From Siphonodentalium dalli (taxonomy: Eukaryota > Mollusca > Scaphopoda > Gadilida > Siphonodentaliidae), in the NCBI GenBank assembly GCA_032622095.1, contig CP136061.1, positions 51,907,762-51,971,761 on the forward strand: a stretch of DNA of 64,000 bases, in the 5' to 3' direction. The first letter of the stretch is position 1. Every line of letters starts with the position of its first letter. Both the position numbers and the translations under genes were made by a program. Below are positions 23,693 through 36,492 of the stretch, one piece after another. The notes under the pieces are model-generated. The model was not told the origin of the DNA. It saw only the letters and a program-made list of their open reading frames with translations, and searched no databases.

Positions 23693-24390
23693 CATGTAGT
23701 AATTGATTGTACTGGTGTATGATTTTAACATGCATCTTCATTTTATGGTTTGCCATATATTCCACCTGATCAGTAGATATCCTGATTTGCATCACGGTTA
23801 AATTTATTTAGTGAACGTACATTCAATGTACAGTCTGAATACGTTGAACTAACACGTTAATCAAGACCATAGTTTGTAGATTTATATGTAAGCGCAGCCA
23901 AAATATGAACAGAATGTGTTCATATCTTGGCCTTTCTTACTGACATTATTTTCAATTACTCAAATCAAGAGTTGTTAACACACACACTAAATTCTCCTCA
24001 TCATAATCATCTCCTTGCCTCGTGATGTTATGCATGTCGTTTTGGATATAGAATATTACGGATTATGCCCGTTTTTGTGATAGAATATTACGGATTATTT
24101 CCGCACGCTGTGTTGATGTTGGGGAAACACGCGAACTAAATGATTTTTTTAGGGAATTAATTACACCATATGATACCTCATCTCTCATAAGCTACTAACA
24201 TCGTGGTATTTACCCGGAATCGGCTTTCGTTTATATATAGCGCAATATAAATCTGGACGCAGGTGATAACGGCTCACACACGAGAGGCCGCCAAACGAAC
24301 AGACGGATGTGAGTGATTCTGGACAAAGACAGAAATTTATACTGTAAGTGATGCTTTCATTATTATAGTTTATTATACAATATAAACTAG
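23693..24390. other. Intergenic, nothing recognised
   Basis: No supported gene. Two nearby copies of ATAGAATATTACGGATTAT occur at about 24047 and 24080. Confidence 0.4.
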
Positions 24391-24394
24391 AGGT

Positions 24395-25440
24395 GTGACT
24401 GTCCCAATGGGACTACGGACACCCCCCTGTTTTTAAAATACTAAGATGTTTCACATGTCAGGAAACATTTAGTTAAAATAATAAAATAACAGTCCCCATT
24501 GCAGGTGTACAACAATAACCCTAAACTTAAACCCATTGACCGAAAAATGTAGGAATAAACGCTTGGACCAAAATTATGCATGTTGCGAAAAAAAATTCTA
24601 AGTCGAAAAAGGGGAATAACTCCACACAAAAAATGTCGGACAGACGTCGTAATCGCAGGTGCACAGGTTCCCATGGTACTAAATATCAGTGCCAAGATTA
24701 AAAAGCATTGACCGAAAAATGTAGATTAAAAGCTCGGACAAAAGTATGCATGTTCCAAAAACATTTCTAAGTTGAAAAAGGGGGATAACTCCACCAAAAA
24801 ATGTCGGACAGACGTCATAATCGCAGGTGCACAAGTTCCCATGCTACTAAATATCTGTGCCACGTTTTAAAAAAATTGACCTAAAAAGGTAGGAATAAAA
24901 GCTCGGACAAAAGTATACATGTTGCGAAAATGTTCTAAGTCGAAAAAGGGGGATAACTTCACCAAAAAAGGTCCGACAGACATCTGACAGGTGCACAGGT
25001 TCCCATGGTGGTTGATGTCTGTGCCAAATTTCAAGGAAATTGATCAAAAAACGACTGAGAAAAACGGACGGACGACGGACGGACGGGCGGACCGACGTGA
25101 GTATACTTGTGAGGTGCGATCTTTTGTTTGATTGACTTGTGGATTGCAACCAAACCGGTCAATAGTGGTGTTATAAACTGTTTTACAAACATCTCCGTTA
25201 TTTCGTTAATATTACGTTTTTCTAAATATTTTTTTTCTCTAAATACGTATTTCAGAAAAAACACATAATCTGAGAAATGTTATATTAACGAAATAACGGA
25301 GATGTTTGTGGAATCAGACAGTTAGGAAAAAAAGAGTTAATTTCATCGCACCCCACAAGTACGCTCTCGTGAGAGCGGGCGGACGGATGAGCTGACTCCA
25401 GTATACCCCCCTAACTTCGTTGCGGGGGTATAATAATAGT
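24395..25440. repeat. Dispersed repeat with 3 x about 180-bp tandem units and GGACGGAC tail
   Basis: The segment with GTCGGACAGACGTC and GGTGCACAGGTTCCCATGG recurs three times (about 24630-24680, 24805-24850, 24970-25015), each followed by a TGACC.AAAA.GTAG stretch. The last unit ends in a GACGGACGGACGG run (25066-25092), then a hairpin and CCCCCTAACTTCGTTGCGGGGGTATAATA. This tail type (variant of AGACGGACGGACGG) is common in mollusc and other marine invertebrate repeats. No coding content. Confidence 0.75.
25175..25312. repeat. Hairpin inside the repeat
   Basis: ACAAACATCTCCGTTATTTCGTTAATATTA (25186 on) is the reverse complement of the stretch ending at about 25309. A related half occurs at 48660 (CAACTCCGTTATTTCGTTAA). 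Confidence 0.8.
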
Positions 25441-26185
25441 CGCATTCATGGAAGACCAAACGTGTTATCCTACTCTCAAGATGTTATCCTACTCTCAGAA
25501 CTGCGTCGTGACGCCAATGTGTGCTTCATTTGGTATCATTGTGCGTTATTTTATCAGAAATGGCTGGTGATATTGTAGCTTTAAGAATGTATTAGGTCCA
25601 ACAGTGTGTTTCTTTGTGTGCTAAATAGCGCCTCGTAAAAATAATCAGCCACATCTCACTCGAGGAGAAAACCGTACGCTACCGGGTACTCAGAACAGTT
25701 AACTATTGTCTATATATTATTTCTAATTAAAAAGATGTATCTATGTTCCCAGAAAATGGTATAAATTGTGAACTTAAGAGTATATATCTTATATACTATT
25801 GCGTTTGATGGACAAGTTAGAAAAACTAAATCGGAATAACATTGTGAGGTCGCGACGGCCCTATATAATGTAGATTTTGAATTAAACAGAGTGGATGGCG
25901 GAAACCAGGCAATAAGTTAGATTTTTATGACAGCATAATGCCGTACATAATATGCCTTATCATATATAACATTTCAATTTAAAAATTCAGGGACGCCGCC
26001 GTGTATATATGTCACAGGGCTGTCTGGAGGGCGGATGTTCAGGTGATAACTCTAAGTTGTAAGTTGCTTGAGGCAAGTGATATGACGATTATCTATCGCA
26101 AATGTAGCATGATTTGATGTTACATGTAGCCGAATATTTACCTATTAGTTCAGTAGATAATAATTTTTTGAATACATAATTAAAC
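25441..26185. other. Intergenic, nothing recognised
   Basis: No supported gene; TGTTATCCTACTCTCA is duplicated at 25458/25481. Confidence 0.4.
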
Positions 26186-26307
26186 TTACAATTTTTTTAT
26201 TTTGGAGTTAATCGAATTCCATACATTGGGAACAGTATGTGTTGGTAGATTTTCTGAAAAACATGTTCTCGGTGTTTTGCTTCTTAGTTTATTCGCCTGT
26301 CTTGTAT

Positions 26308-27855
26308 TTACACTGAGGGAGTAAGTGAACATTTTTTCAAATGATTTGGGAGATTTCTTTTAGACCAGTTGTACATAAAGAGCGCCGCGTGCATGGTGTA
26401 GAGATCTTTGAATATTAGAATATTCTCTTGTTTGAAAAAGGGTTCTGTGTGGCTATTATATTTAGATTTGCATAGAATACGAATTGCCCTTTTTTGTAAG
26501 GTTGATAGCACACTAGCATGACATGAGTGCCCCCATACTGGGAGACAGTAAAGAAGATGGCTATGGACTAAAGAGTGGTATAGACTTTTTCGTGATTCTT
26601 TTGGTAAAATGTTTTTAACTTTGTTCAAGCAGTAGATGGTGTGGTTCAATTTCCTTTGTATCATTGATATGTGGGTTTTAAACGTTAAGTTTTCATCCAT
26701 GATAATACCTAGGAATTTGATGGACTGTACTTGCATTTGATTCCATACCCTAACTAATTATATGCCATTCATTTTAAGTGTAAAGTTTCTCCACCTTTCT
26801 TCATTGCCTTTAGGGTGGATTAACATGAATTTACTTTTAGCTATATTGATTGACAGTTTGTTACAACAACACCATTCAAATATGTGTTTTAATTCGGTAA
26901 TCGATGCTTTAAAAAAAATATATATATATTATCGTAGCCAGATGAATATAGGGTGGTATCATCAGCAAATGACAGCATATTCATTTGGGGTCACGCCACA
27001 CGTTATCCTTTTTAATGCGGAAGTATGTCCTTGCCAGTCAACATATTGTTTTCGACCCGTTAGATAACTTCTAAACCAGTCTTTAGAAACTCCTCGAATT
27101 CCGTAATGTTCTAGCTTTCCCAATAAAATGTCATGACTGATTGTATCAAACGCTTTCGACAAGTCTATGAAAATAGCTAATGTAGAGTCCTTAATTGGTT
27201 TATGGTTGTTTTCTGCTACATGATCTAGAAGATGCATTAAGGGGTGTATCGTAGAGTGGTTCTTGCGAAATCCATATTGGTGTTTAGGTAGAATATTGTG
27301 TTTTTGAAGGAATGAAAATAGCCTACTCTGCATAAGTTTCTCTAATAATTTCGAAAAGACGGGTAAAATGCTAATGGGCCTATAATTTGTTATTTTACTA
27401 GGAGACTCTTTTTTATGGAGTGGAATTACTTTGGATATTTTCAGCCTATCGGGGAAGATTCCTAATTTGAATGATAAGTTGAATATGTGCGACAGTGCTC
27501 TAGAAGTGTCGGGGATGGTCTGTTTCATTAGTTTCGATGTGAGATGATCGATGTCAGCGGTTCCCTTCCCGATGACTTTATCAGAGATTTTCAGGATTTC
27601 GTTGGCGTCAGTGGGAAACAAGAAGAAATTACCAGTATTGGAATGTGTTAAGTAGTCTGCAAAATGTGTATCTGTGTTACAGGGGACGTCGTCACTAGTC
27701 TTCTGACCGATTGTCGCGAAATATTCATTAAACGCCTGTGCTATTTTACCTGGTTCCGCAATTACAGTGTTTTCATGTGATATTTTAGATGGCGTTTTAG
27801 GAGTATTATTTGACAGTTTTAGAGCGTTTTTCAAGATGACCCATGTACGTCGCAT
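26308..27855 (-). pseudogene. LINE reverse transcriptase remnant with motif deletion
   Basis: The 297-codon piece (27855-26962) holds [32 protein letters not shown] and [19 protein letters not shown]. After CGVTP the usual PQGS-LGP-L...NDL motif is missing: the sequence jumps straight to what encodes FADDTT in another frame (about 26985-26960). Thus an internal deletion plus frameshift removed one essential RT motif. The thumb part, 142 codons (26736-26308), contains SIKFLGIIMDENLTFKTHI and YHSLVHSHLLYCLPVWG. Confidence 0.9.
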
Positions 27856-27911
27856 GTCAAATTTATTTTCCTGTAGAACATTGTTGTAATATAGTTGTTT
27901 ACTCTTTCTGA

Positions 27912-29132
27912 TTAATTGCTTGTATATTCAACAATATGTTTTATACTTATCAACGTTGAGAATAGACGAATTTTTTTTATGTATAATTTGTTCTTAACTA
28001 AAGAAGAGTTAATGAGACCTTTTGTCATCCATGGTTCTTTTTTTATATATTTTTTCGGCGGATTAGATTGAACCAATGGAAATGCTTCATTAAACGCCCA
28101 TAGATAAATAGATAAAAAGTTATCATATGCTTGGTTCGGCGATGTGATGTCGAAGACACATTGGAAATCTTGTTGTTTAAGTATATTTTTAAATTTATCT
28201 GTATTATTTTGACTCATTATTTTTTGTTCTGTCGAAAGATCTACTTTTGTGTATTTATTGTCTCGATATTCGGCATAAAATGTAGCAAAATGGTCCGACA
28301 CATCGGAAAGAATTATGCCAGTGTCGACATGGGAAACGATGTTGTTGCTAAAAATCTGATCAATTAATGTCGCCGAGTGGTCAGTTATTCGCGTAGGACG
28401 TGTAATTACAGGTAAGAATCCATTTCCAAACATGTTTTCGACGAAGTTATTTGTTTTTGTATGTGAATGGAAGTTAAGCAAGTCAATATTGAAATCCCCT
28501 ATGAGATATGCTTTCGTCTCTGTGTCGTTTAAATGTTGTACCACGTTTGTTATTTTAGTTATAAAAGTATCTAGATCTGACAAGGGGGCTGTATTTGGTC
28601 TATATATAGACCCTACTACATATGCGGAGTGTCCAGAGTCTATTTCGATGAATAGCGTTTCAATGACATGAGGAATAAATATGGTCAGATCCTCACGAAT
28701 TTTAAAAGATAGAGTTTCTTTTATGAACATCCCATCACCACCATGTCCGTCGTCGCCATCGGGTCGGGACTTAAATTAAAATTGATGATAACCAGGGAGA
28801 TAATACTCTTCTCGAATCTTGAATATTTCTGACAAAGCCAGAATATCAATAGAGTGGTTAGAGTTTGTAATATCTGATAACATATTTTTAAATGAATCCC
28901 AGTTAGCGTTCAGGCTTCTGCAATTTAGACCGAGAATTGAAAATTCGGATTTGGACATATTTATATTTTCGTTCAGCTGCGAAGGTAACAAATATTTACA
29001 TGAGTGATTTGAGAAATTATATGGCGAGTATGTGTTCCCATCATCATCGTCAGGAGGACCATTTAACACAGTTTTAAGATTTAAGGAGTTACTTCCCTGA
29101 ACATCGCCCATTGCAAAATTATCCGTTGTCAT
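27912..29132 (-). pseudogene. LINE AP endonuclease domain remnant
   Basis: Two open pieces, 118 codons (29132-28776) and 272 codons (28730-27912), with a frame break between. Motifs: LGLNCRSLNANWDSF (first catalytic N), DILALSEIF (E), GSIYRPNTAP, GDFNIDLLNF (GDFN), and SDVSDHFATF (catalytic SDH). These are the APE endonuclease motifs that nick the target DNA before reverse transcription. The first piece has an acidic N-terminal extension with PDDDDG. Confidence 0.9.
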
Positions 29133-29140
29133 GGTTAGTT

Positions 29141-30705
29141 CTGATGATAGAGTTACCTTTCTTGCCCTTCGATAATATTACAATAAATTGATGTTGATAT
29201 ACTTTCAATATAGCCAACCAGCTAAACCTGCATGCTATGACAATATATAATAATACATACATATCAAAATACAATCAAATACTATATATTCGTGGTCGTC
29301 GGTCGGATTAGTATAGCGGCGATATACGAACAGACACATTTCGCATAATAAATGACAACAAATAATTATTACGAATTGGGTACTACGTCACTATAATTTG
29401 TGTTCTTTCTCTTTGTTGTCGTTTTTCCTTATCCGTTAATTGTTACGATTACGTTTGGGATTTTCGACAAAACTCACAAATACATCATAGAGTAATAAGT
29501 TCGCGATCGTTTCTCGGTTCCTCAATGCGGATGACTCTGAGATTATATCTTTAAATTGTGGTCGCCATGTGGCCTTAAGTTTATCTACTAGTGGCAATCA
29601 AATTATTCGTCGTCATGAAACACGAGAATTTTGCAAAACACAAAGAGCTAAGCTATGACTTGATAACAACATAACTAAGGTGAAAATAATTCTTTGTGTT
29701 TTGCAAAACACAAAGAAATAATGACCTGATAACAACATAACTAAGTACAAAATAATCACGGCACGCAGAACCATAATCCACTTACTGTGAGCGGCAAGCA
29801 CGATTGTCTCACAAACATACTCGTTGTCGTCAATTCTGCGAAAAGGTTTTTGGATTGTCAAAAAAAAAATTACCCCCACAAATAGATATTCGTGATAGTA
29901 ATCTGTCGTCATAATCCTGAATTATAGACACCTGTCACATAATGATGCGAAATGTGACATGCGCGGTCAGATTTTGGTTTAGGTCTTTCGTGCGTTCAGT
30001 GATTGCTGTCCGAATGCTATGTACCACCATGTCAGTGTTCAATTATGCTACAATCCACAATTTTTATCGAGAAAGCTCACTTTTCGCGAGATATGAGAAC
30101 CGAGTTTGCTACATGTATAATGTCAATACGAATCAACTCTGGGGACATTAAAGTATGTATACAACACAGAATGCTTGGCCATAGAAAAGACATTGAGTTA
30201 TATGAGTTATGTGGGGAAAACGTATGAGAGTTACGCTCCATAAACGTGTTTTGTGCATTCAAACATTTGAATAATTTGTTTTCTACATGATCGAAGCAAA
30301 CGTGCTGAATTATCATAACAACCTCACGCATGTGAGATACACCATAAATAACATTTAGTTAATTTTATATAGTAAACATTTCCCGCCGAAGATCCAGGAA
30401 AGAGAAATAAGTCATATCATATCACATGTTGATATAACTAAAAAATTCAGTTAAAATTTAATGTTTAGCCCAAGCAAATGACTTCTCTGTTGCAACTTGA
30501 ATTAGCATGTACCAGTTTTCAACCAATGAGATTAGTGTTACTTCGTGGCGGTGTTCAAAAAGATGGCGAACAAGTTTGTCAGAAATGTTTTAACCGACCT
30601 AAGTTATGTTTAATATTGTACACGTCCTAGCTCTCGTTTATAATTCGTTAACAAGTATTCCTGAATGTTTCGCATCCTTATAGCGGAATAGATTTGTATC
30701 AAATT
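29141..30705. other. Intergenic with one small tandem duplication
   Basis: A 69-bp unit (TTTTGCAAAACACAAAGA...GATAACAACATAACTAAG) occurs twice, at about 29630 and 29699. No gene supported elsewhere in the stretch. Confidence 0.5.
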
Positions 30706-30709
30706 TGTT

Positions 30710-31960
30710 GACTATTAGTAAAAAAATTTGTGACTAAAGCATTAAATGTTGCACATGTATGTACATATACACATACTAATTGATATTAGATGTGGAGCCA
30801 CGCCGAAATTTAAGTTTAACCCCACTTTTAAGTTGTTTTCGGAATTTAAAGAGCGTTTAATTTATTAAATATCGCTATCAATATTATCGTGGAATATGCG
30901 ATTTAAAATTAGGCATATGTAGTATATATGACTGCCAGATATAGTGGCACACTTTAGGGCGAAATTGGAAGATGGTCGTCAAAATGTCATCCGTAACTGG
31001 AAAATTTGTTTTTTACTAATATCTTCTTGATCAGTTCTGCTCTATGGAACTGGTATGGAAATGTTAGGCATATGTAGTATATATGACTGCCAGATATAAT
31101 GGCACACTTTAGGGCGAAATTGGAGGATGGTCGTCAAAATGTCAGCCGTAACTGGAAAATTAGTTTTTCACTAATATCTTATAGATCAGTTCTGTTGTAT
31201 GGAACTGGTACGGAAATGTGACTTTATTTTTTGTATTTTTCGTGTTAACTGATCACGGGATCAATGATATATGCCACCCGTCGACCCCAGCCCGTTCAGA
31301 TCCCTCAATAATTTGATTTTACAGAAAGCGGTAGGAAATTTCACCGAAAGTCACCGTTGTGATTCTAGTCATATTACAATTTACAACAATAAATTAGCAG
31401 AAAGTAAGTGAGGCATACCATTACTCATGAATATTTCACGCAATGGAACCAAAATTGTCATTTTGGCTAAAAATGGCTGTCAAAATGTTGGCCAAAATTT
31501 GAAAAATGATAAATATTGTCCCAACGTGCCATGCAAACGCTTAAAAGTTGTGGTCGATGAACAAAATTGGATATTCTGCCATACGTACATTGAATGCTAA
31601 CATTTGTGATGGATCTATTTATTCTAAGTAAAATGTCGCTATCTTTGGTGGCTTGCAAAATGTCCAGAAAAGTTGGTAGAAAAGTTGATATTTTCATATA
31701 TTATTCTCTGCTCTCCTGTAAAGGGAGCACATCGTGAGATTCGCTTGGTTATTAAACTTGATACTTAATCAAATTGACAACTAAATGTTCTATTCTGGTT
31801 GTCCCAGTACCTTATATGGCACGACAATTTCATTTTAAATCATGCAGTATGTAATTTTGCCGAAAACTTCGTATATAATACTGGCCATATTTTTGAACGG
31901 AAATGAGCAGAACTCTGAAACTGAACTGAGAGGGGAATAAGTATGTGTCTACTCTGGTCC
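30710..31960 (+). repeat. Left arm of a 1.25-kb long inverted repeat
   Basis: Reads outward-in through GATATTAGATGTGGAGCCAC (30782), CTTTAGGGCGAAATTGGA (twice, 30953 and 31107, a local tandem duplication), GTTAACTGATCACGG (31244) and CATTCTGGTTGTCCCAGT-like sequence (31794). The same order occurs inverted at 33455-34745. Divergence is substantial, so the arms are old. Confidence 0.75.
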
Positions 31961-32250
31961 AATAATATGTGCAACCATTATAGATAGGTGGATGTCACAC
32001 CACGTAACACGTCTATTGGGACAGGCGTCCCTACACCTAGCAGACTAGAATGACGGAGAAAGCCAGAGTAATGCTCTGTAATAAAAGTGGACCAAAAGGC
32101 CGTTTAGAAAGTGAAACAAGGAGAATAGTGAAAAGCTGATTGATACCATCAAATTCTTGACCATTGGCATCACGATTGATTGACCAATGTCATGAACACC
32201 GTTTCTTCCATTGTGCATATAAAAGACCACCAAGATGAGAACTCTCTGAC
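31961..32250. other. Spacer between inverted arm and minisatellite
   Basis: No match to other parts of the window noticed. Confidence 0.4.
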
Positions 32251-33430
32251 ATTACCTTCCAATCGATTATCATATACTTGCGTTATTGTGGAAACCCTTT
32301 TGTATACACCAATACCATGTACACATGACCATTCTCATACTCCAGGCTTGAATATACTTCAGACTCAAGACAATTCAGCCACAATATAGCCACTAAATAT
32401 ACAATGTACATATACACCCACCATGCATATTATAGAGTCACACCCGGTATACATCGACACTTCATCATCGGCCATACATATTTTTAGATATAGCAATAGA
32501 ACCCACAGCACCTCACCATTGGCCATACAGTCACTCCATATATACCTTTTCGTCACAACCATGAACATATACCCACTCATGATTTACATATACACCGCAT
32601 CATGACCAAGAGTCAATCCAGGTATACATATACACCTCACCAATGGATATACCAATATCCTGCACGACCATTAGTACACTCCAGATTTGCACATACACCT
32701 CTGTCATGACAATTCAGCCACTCAATGTATACTCAAACACCCAACCCATGATCATGAAGCTACTCCCTGTATACATATACATCCACCAATGATCATACAG
32801 CTACTCGTATACCTATACATGTATACTTATACATCCACCAATGACAATACAGCCACGCCAGATATGTATAAACATCACATATACAACCATGACCACAAGG
32901 GCACTTCATATATACCCTCACGCCACAAATGACCACCCAGCTATACTCCGGGTATGCATATACACTTCAACAATCATGACCGTACAGTCATTACATGTAC
33001 ACCTATATACATTACACATACGCATGCAACAAATCCCTATTTATTCATACGCCCACACGTGATAATACAGCAGACATATGTATACATATACACCAACCAT
33101 GACAATGGTCGCCCAAGGTACGCAGGTATATCCCACACATGACCATGCACTATATATATACATAAACAACAAGCATATGACCATGTAGCTACAATTATCC
33201 TTTATCGGTATACCCATACACCACTTTAATTATCATACAACCAATCATTGTATAGTTATCCGCCTCACATACATACATGTATGACAATGCAGTCACTCAT
33301 TATATACATATATACATCTCACCATCGACACACCACTCATCACCATATAGCCACCCCTTCGCTTCATTCATGACCATACAATAACTCCCTGTATAAATAT
33401 TCACCTCACGTATGACCACACATTCACTCC
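32250..33430. repeat. Degenerate minisatellite (unit about 40-50 bp)
   Basis: Strongly strand-biased sequence built from CATGACCATACAGCCACTCC and GTATACATATACACCTCACC blocks in a fixed alternation, about 25 diverged units. G is scarce on the plus strand except in fixed positions. Open frames rich in H, T, Y and I are by-products. It forms the core of the inverted-repeat structure. Confidence 0.85.
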
Positions 33431-33454
33431 CTGGTTGCCATTTTGACATACAAT

Positions 33455-34745
33455 ATATATTAAGTTGATTTTTATGATAATTGGCGAGAGTAGCCACATA
33501 TTATGATCCCACTCAGTTCCTTTTAGACGTTCTGTCCATTTCCGTTCAAATATATGGTCAGATTCCCAAACGACGTTTTTGGCAAAATTCCATACTACAT
33601 CATTTAAAATGAACTGGGACAACCAGAATGATACACGTTGTAGTCAGCCGATTAATAAACATGCCTAATATAACCAAGTGCGTGACAATTTGCTACCCTT
33701 TTGGAACAACAGAGAATAATGTTTGTGATATATGTAAAAACAATCTACTTTTTTACCAATTTTGTTTGCCATTTTGGAAGCAATCTTGAGTAATTTTGTC
33801 TAAAAACGCATCAGTGTAACGCATTTAAGACAGATCATAAACAATAAACATCTTTTATACCGAATATAGCTCCATTTTACTTGATGTTGATGTCAAGTTT
33901 GTGATAGAAAAATCCAATAGTTCTGGTAATGTCAGTGGTTACAATAGTAACACTTAACCAATGTGCATCAGAAATAGTTTAATCTATATAAGACAAAGTA
34001 GCTAATTTTATTCACCGACCACAACTTGTAAGCGATTACTTGGCATGCTAGGCCAATATTTACCATTTTGCAGGTATTGGTAGCCATTTTCATACCGTGA
34101 TAATTTTGGTTCCATTACGTTGAAATATGCATAAGTAATTGTATGCCTCACTTACTTTGCAGAGTTCTGTCCATTTCTCGTTAAAATATGACGAGCATCC
34201 CAACGGTGATTTTAGTGAAAATTCATACCGAGTACTGTAAAATATAATTTGTTGAGGGATCGGAAGGAACTGGGACCTCATGAGTAGCATATATCGTTGT
34301 CCAATGGTCAATTAATGTGAATAATACAAAATAAAGTCACAATTCTGAACCAGTTCCATACAGCAGGAACTGATCTAGAAGATATTAGTGAACAAACGAC
34401 AAATTGTCCACTTCCGGCTGCCTTTTTGACGTTCATCTTGGACGGAGAGTTCCAATTTTACCCTCAAAATGTGGCATTATATCTCGATGAACCATACTTA
34501 TTGTATTTACGTAATTTAAAATCTCATATTTCATGGTAAGTATGACTGCGACATTTAGTAAATTATATAATCATGAAACGCTCTTTAAATTCGGAAAACC
34601 CATTAAAAGAGGGGTTAAAGTGAAATTTCAGCGTGGCTCCACATCTAATATCAATTAGTATGTGAATATGTACACATGTGCAAAATTTCACGCTTTAGTC
34701 ACAAATTGAACAATTGCCTTGAAAATTGGACTTAATTTACTTCAC
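33455..34745 (-). repeat. Right arm of the long inverted repeat
   Basis: Reverse complement of the left arm: GTGGCTCCACATCTAATATC (34633), TGATCTAGAAGATATTAGTG (34371), CCATTTCCGTTCAAATATATGG (33537) and ACCAGAATG (33621) all match inverted left-arm segments in mirrored order. Confidence 0.75.
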
Positions 34746-35415
34746 TATTATGTCCGCACGTCACCACCCTATTCAGCTTCTTCCAACTAAAAATCGATGT
34801 TTTCCAAAACACTGTCGGAGTTTCGCAGTGTCGGACTCATAATTCTGAATAAAGTTTACAGATGGGCTTGACATAGTGTCGTGGTGGACGTGGAATCCTG
34901 TCTGTGTCAGGTTGTGCTCGTCTGTGGAAATCTTCGTGACATTGAGCCATGATTGATTTGACACTGACAGTGAGTGACTTGAAGGTGGGACATGAATTGA
35001 ATAGATTAGATGAGCCAAGCATTGACTCATATCGATGGAATGAACGTTGCTTGCAAACTCCATTGATTTAGTGACGTGACTGGCAAGATTATTTCCGAAG
35101 CCGCAAAAGTGTGCGAATCGAGAACATAGTACTGTGAATCGCTGAATTCAGTCGATTCAAGGTCGAAATGAACTGAAAAGACGTGCCGAATTACTCTGAC
35201 ATTTCAGTATTGTTTATTATCACGAGATCAGTTCCGACTATTGCGGAGCTGTGCGAATAGAGTATAACCATCAATGTGCTTGTGATTTTGATCTTTCGAT
35301 TTATGTCCAATGTATTTGCAAATAACCGTGTACAATACATATCTCCTAAAAAAGGTGGCAATAAAGAATTAATTATCGCCGAATGATCACTATTTGCCGC
35401 ACCGAATACCCAGCG
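34746..35415. other. Intergenic, nothing recognised
   Basis: A 96-codon minus-strand open frame (34773-35063) has no recognised domain and no splice context; not called. Confidence 0.4.
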
Positions 35416-35417
35416 TG

Positions 35418-35756
35418 AAGTGATGTGAAACACTCCGGTAGGGTGATCAAACAGAACTTGAGAATATTAATCCACATCGACCATAAACACCGTCATTTTA
35501 TGTATTAATTAAATGCAATGACTCTCGATGACGAAATTATTTTGTTAGTTCATCGCCAATAGTTGCGTGCCGAATCGAGATGTAAATATTGACACTTGAG
35601 CGTAGTTCAGACGATGTATTCTATGGAGTGGTATGGTCGATTTCTTTGACATTTTCGGCGATGTTAGTAGAATGCTACATTCCTCAGGTTGACATAGCGC
35701 CTGATTACTAACTTATCAATTCCACGCACCCGAGCAAGTCCATAGTATGTCTTTAA
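35418..35756 (+). repeat. 340-bp dispersed repeat, copy 2, ends 18 bp before exon 1 acceptor
   Basis: AAGTGATGTGAAACACTCCG at the left and TCCATAGTATGTCTTTAA at the right, as in the copies at 10299 and 37290. The right end lies about 18 bases upstream of the AG that opens exon 1, so part of the acceptor context (possible branch point CTAAC at 35708-35712) belongs to the repeat. Confidence 0.8.
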
Positions 35757-35798
35757 TTAACATCTTTCTTTTCAGTGATTTACTCAATATAACCAAAC

Positions 35799-36010
35799 AT
35801 GGCGTCGAACGAGAGCTCGGCGTGTTATGTATCAGACGAGATTGCCAACTATCCAATTTTCGAGGAGGTGCTCGGGAACATGACGCTCTCTGTTGTACCT
35901 AACACGATCACCCCGGAGATACCGTCATTCGCCTATGTTGATATCATGCCCAGGTGCACGTCTCCGGGATATGTTCACGAGAACATACCACCGAAATTCG
36001 ACACGTTCAG
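35799..36010 (+). CDS. Repeat-domain protein of unknown function, coding exon 1
   Basis: First coding exon of a six-exon gene (35799-51542, 325 codons so far). Acceptor TTTCTTTTCAG ends at 35775, leader 23 bases, ATG with AACATGG context, donor TTCAG|GTATAT, phase 2. Codes residues 1-70: begins MASNESSACYVSDEIANYPI, acidic/polar, no signal peptide or membrane helix, probably a low-order N-terminal tail ending before the first repeat unit. I do not recognise a named family. The whole product has an internal repeat of about 120 residues: a helix with W/L, a strand ending C/I-E-T, a strand (VYVMGV or LVIRMF), then IG..V/F-P. No stop is in sight after exon 6, so the gene continues beyond it. Confidence 0.7.
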
Positions 36011-36492
36011 GTATATATACGTTCTATCTCATTAAGAAATTCTTTCAAAAAGCGTCTTGCAGACTCTATTGTAGAGACGTATCCTCAGACAGTCCAATGC
36101 AGTAACACCTTTTGTGTCCCGACTGCAAGAATTAGTTTAAGAATTAGTTTACGCTTAAGATTACGCTTTTCACTGAAAAAAAAAAAAAACCTACCATTTC
36201 AATTAATATATCTTATATATGTTTATAGCACAGTGAATCAGCAGTGATGTATGTGTAGCTGAAATGGCATAGGGGAGGGAAGGAAGACGACTGAACAGTC
36301 ATATCCCTCCCCATCAGATATCTGAGTTTATTTACTATGTATTTGAATTTGAATTCGATGCATCTTTTTGTAAACATAATTAGCCCCTAAATCCAGCCTC
36401 ATATATTTTAGTAACACACGTGTATTATCGGCACACACAGTGACGTAAGAGTTCAGCGTAGTGTCAATGCCAGAACTTTATTATTCTGTTTA
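36011..36492. other. Intron 1, first part
   Basis: No repeat recognised before the Helitron end at 36493; an A-run lies at 36176-36190. Confidence 0.4.

Larger units (their letters stand above)
26190..29140 (-). mobile_element. Jockey/CR1-type LINE, near complete in length, degraded
   Basis: On the minus strand the order is endonuclease (29132-27912), reverse transcriptase (27855-26962) and C-terminal/thumb region (26736-26308), then a tail with a T run on the plus strand at about 26191-26197. Several frame breaks interrupt it, so it is not active. Order and motifs match APE-type LINEs of the Jockey/CR1 group. No separate ORF1 was recognised upstream; it could have been lost by 5' truncation. 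Confidence 0.85.

Noticed and set aside
24441-25264. Minus-strand ORFs of 77-100 codons
   Set aside because: They follow the about 180-bp tandem units and GGACGGAC tail; repeat-derived.
34773-35063. 96-codon minus-strand ORF with polar composition
   Set aside because: No domain, no splice sites, overlapped by a second frame of equal quality.
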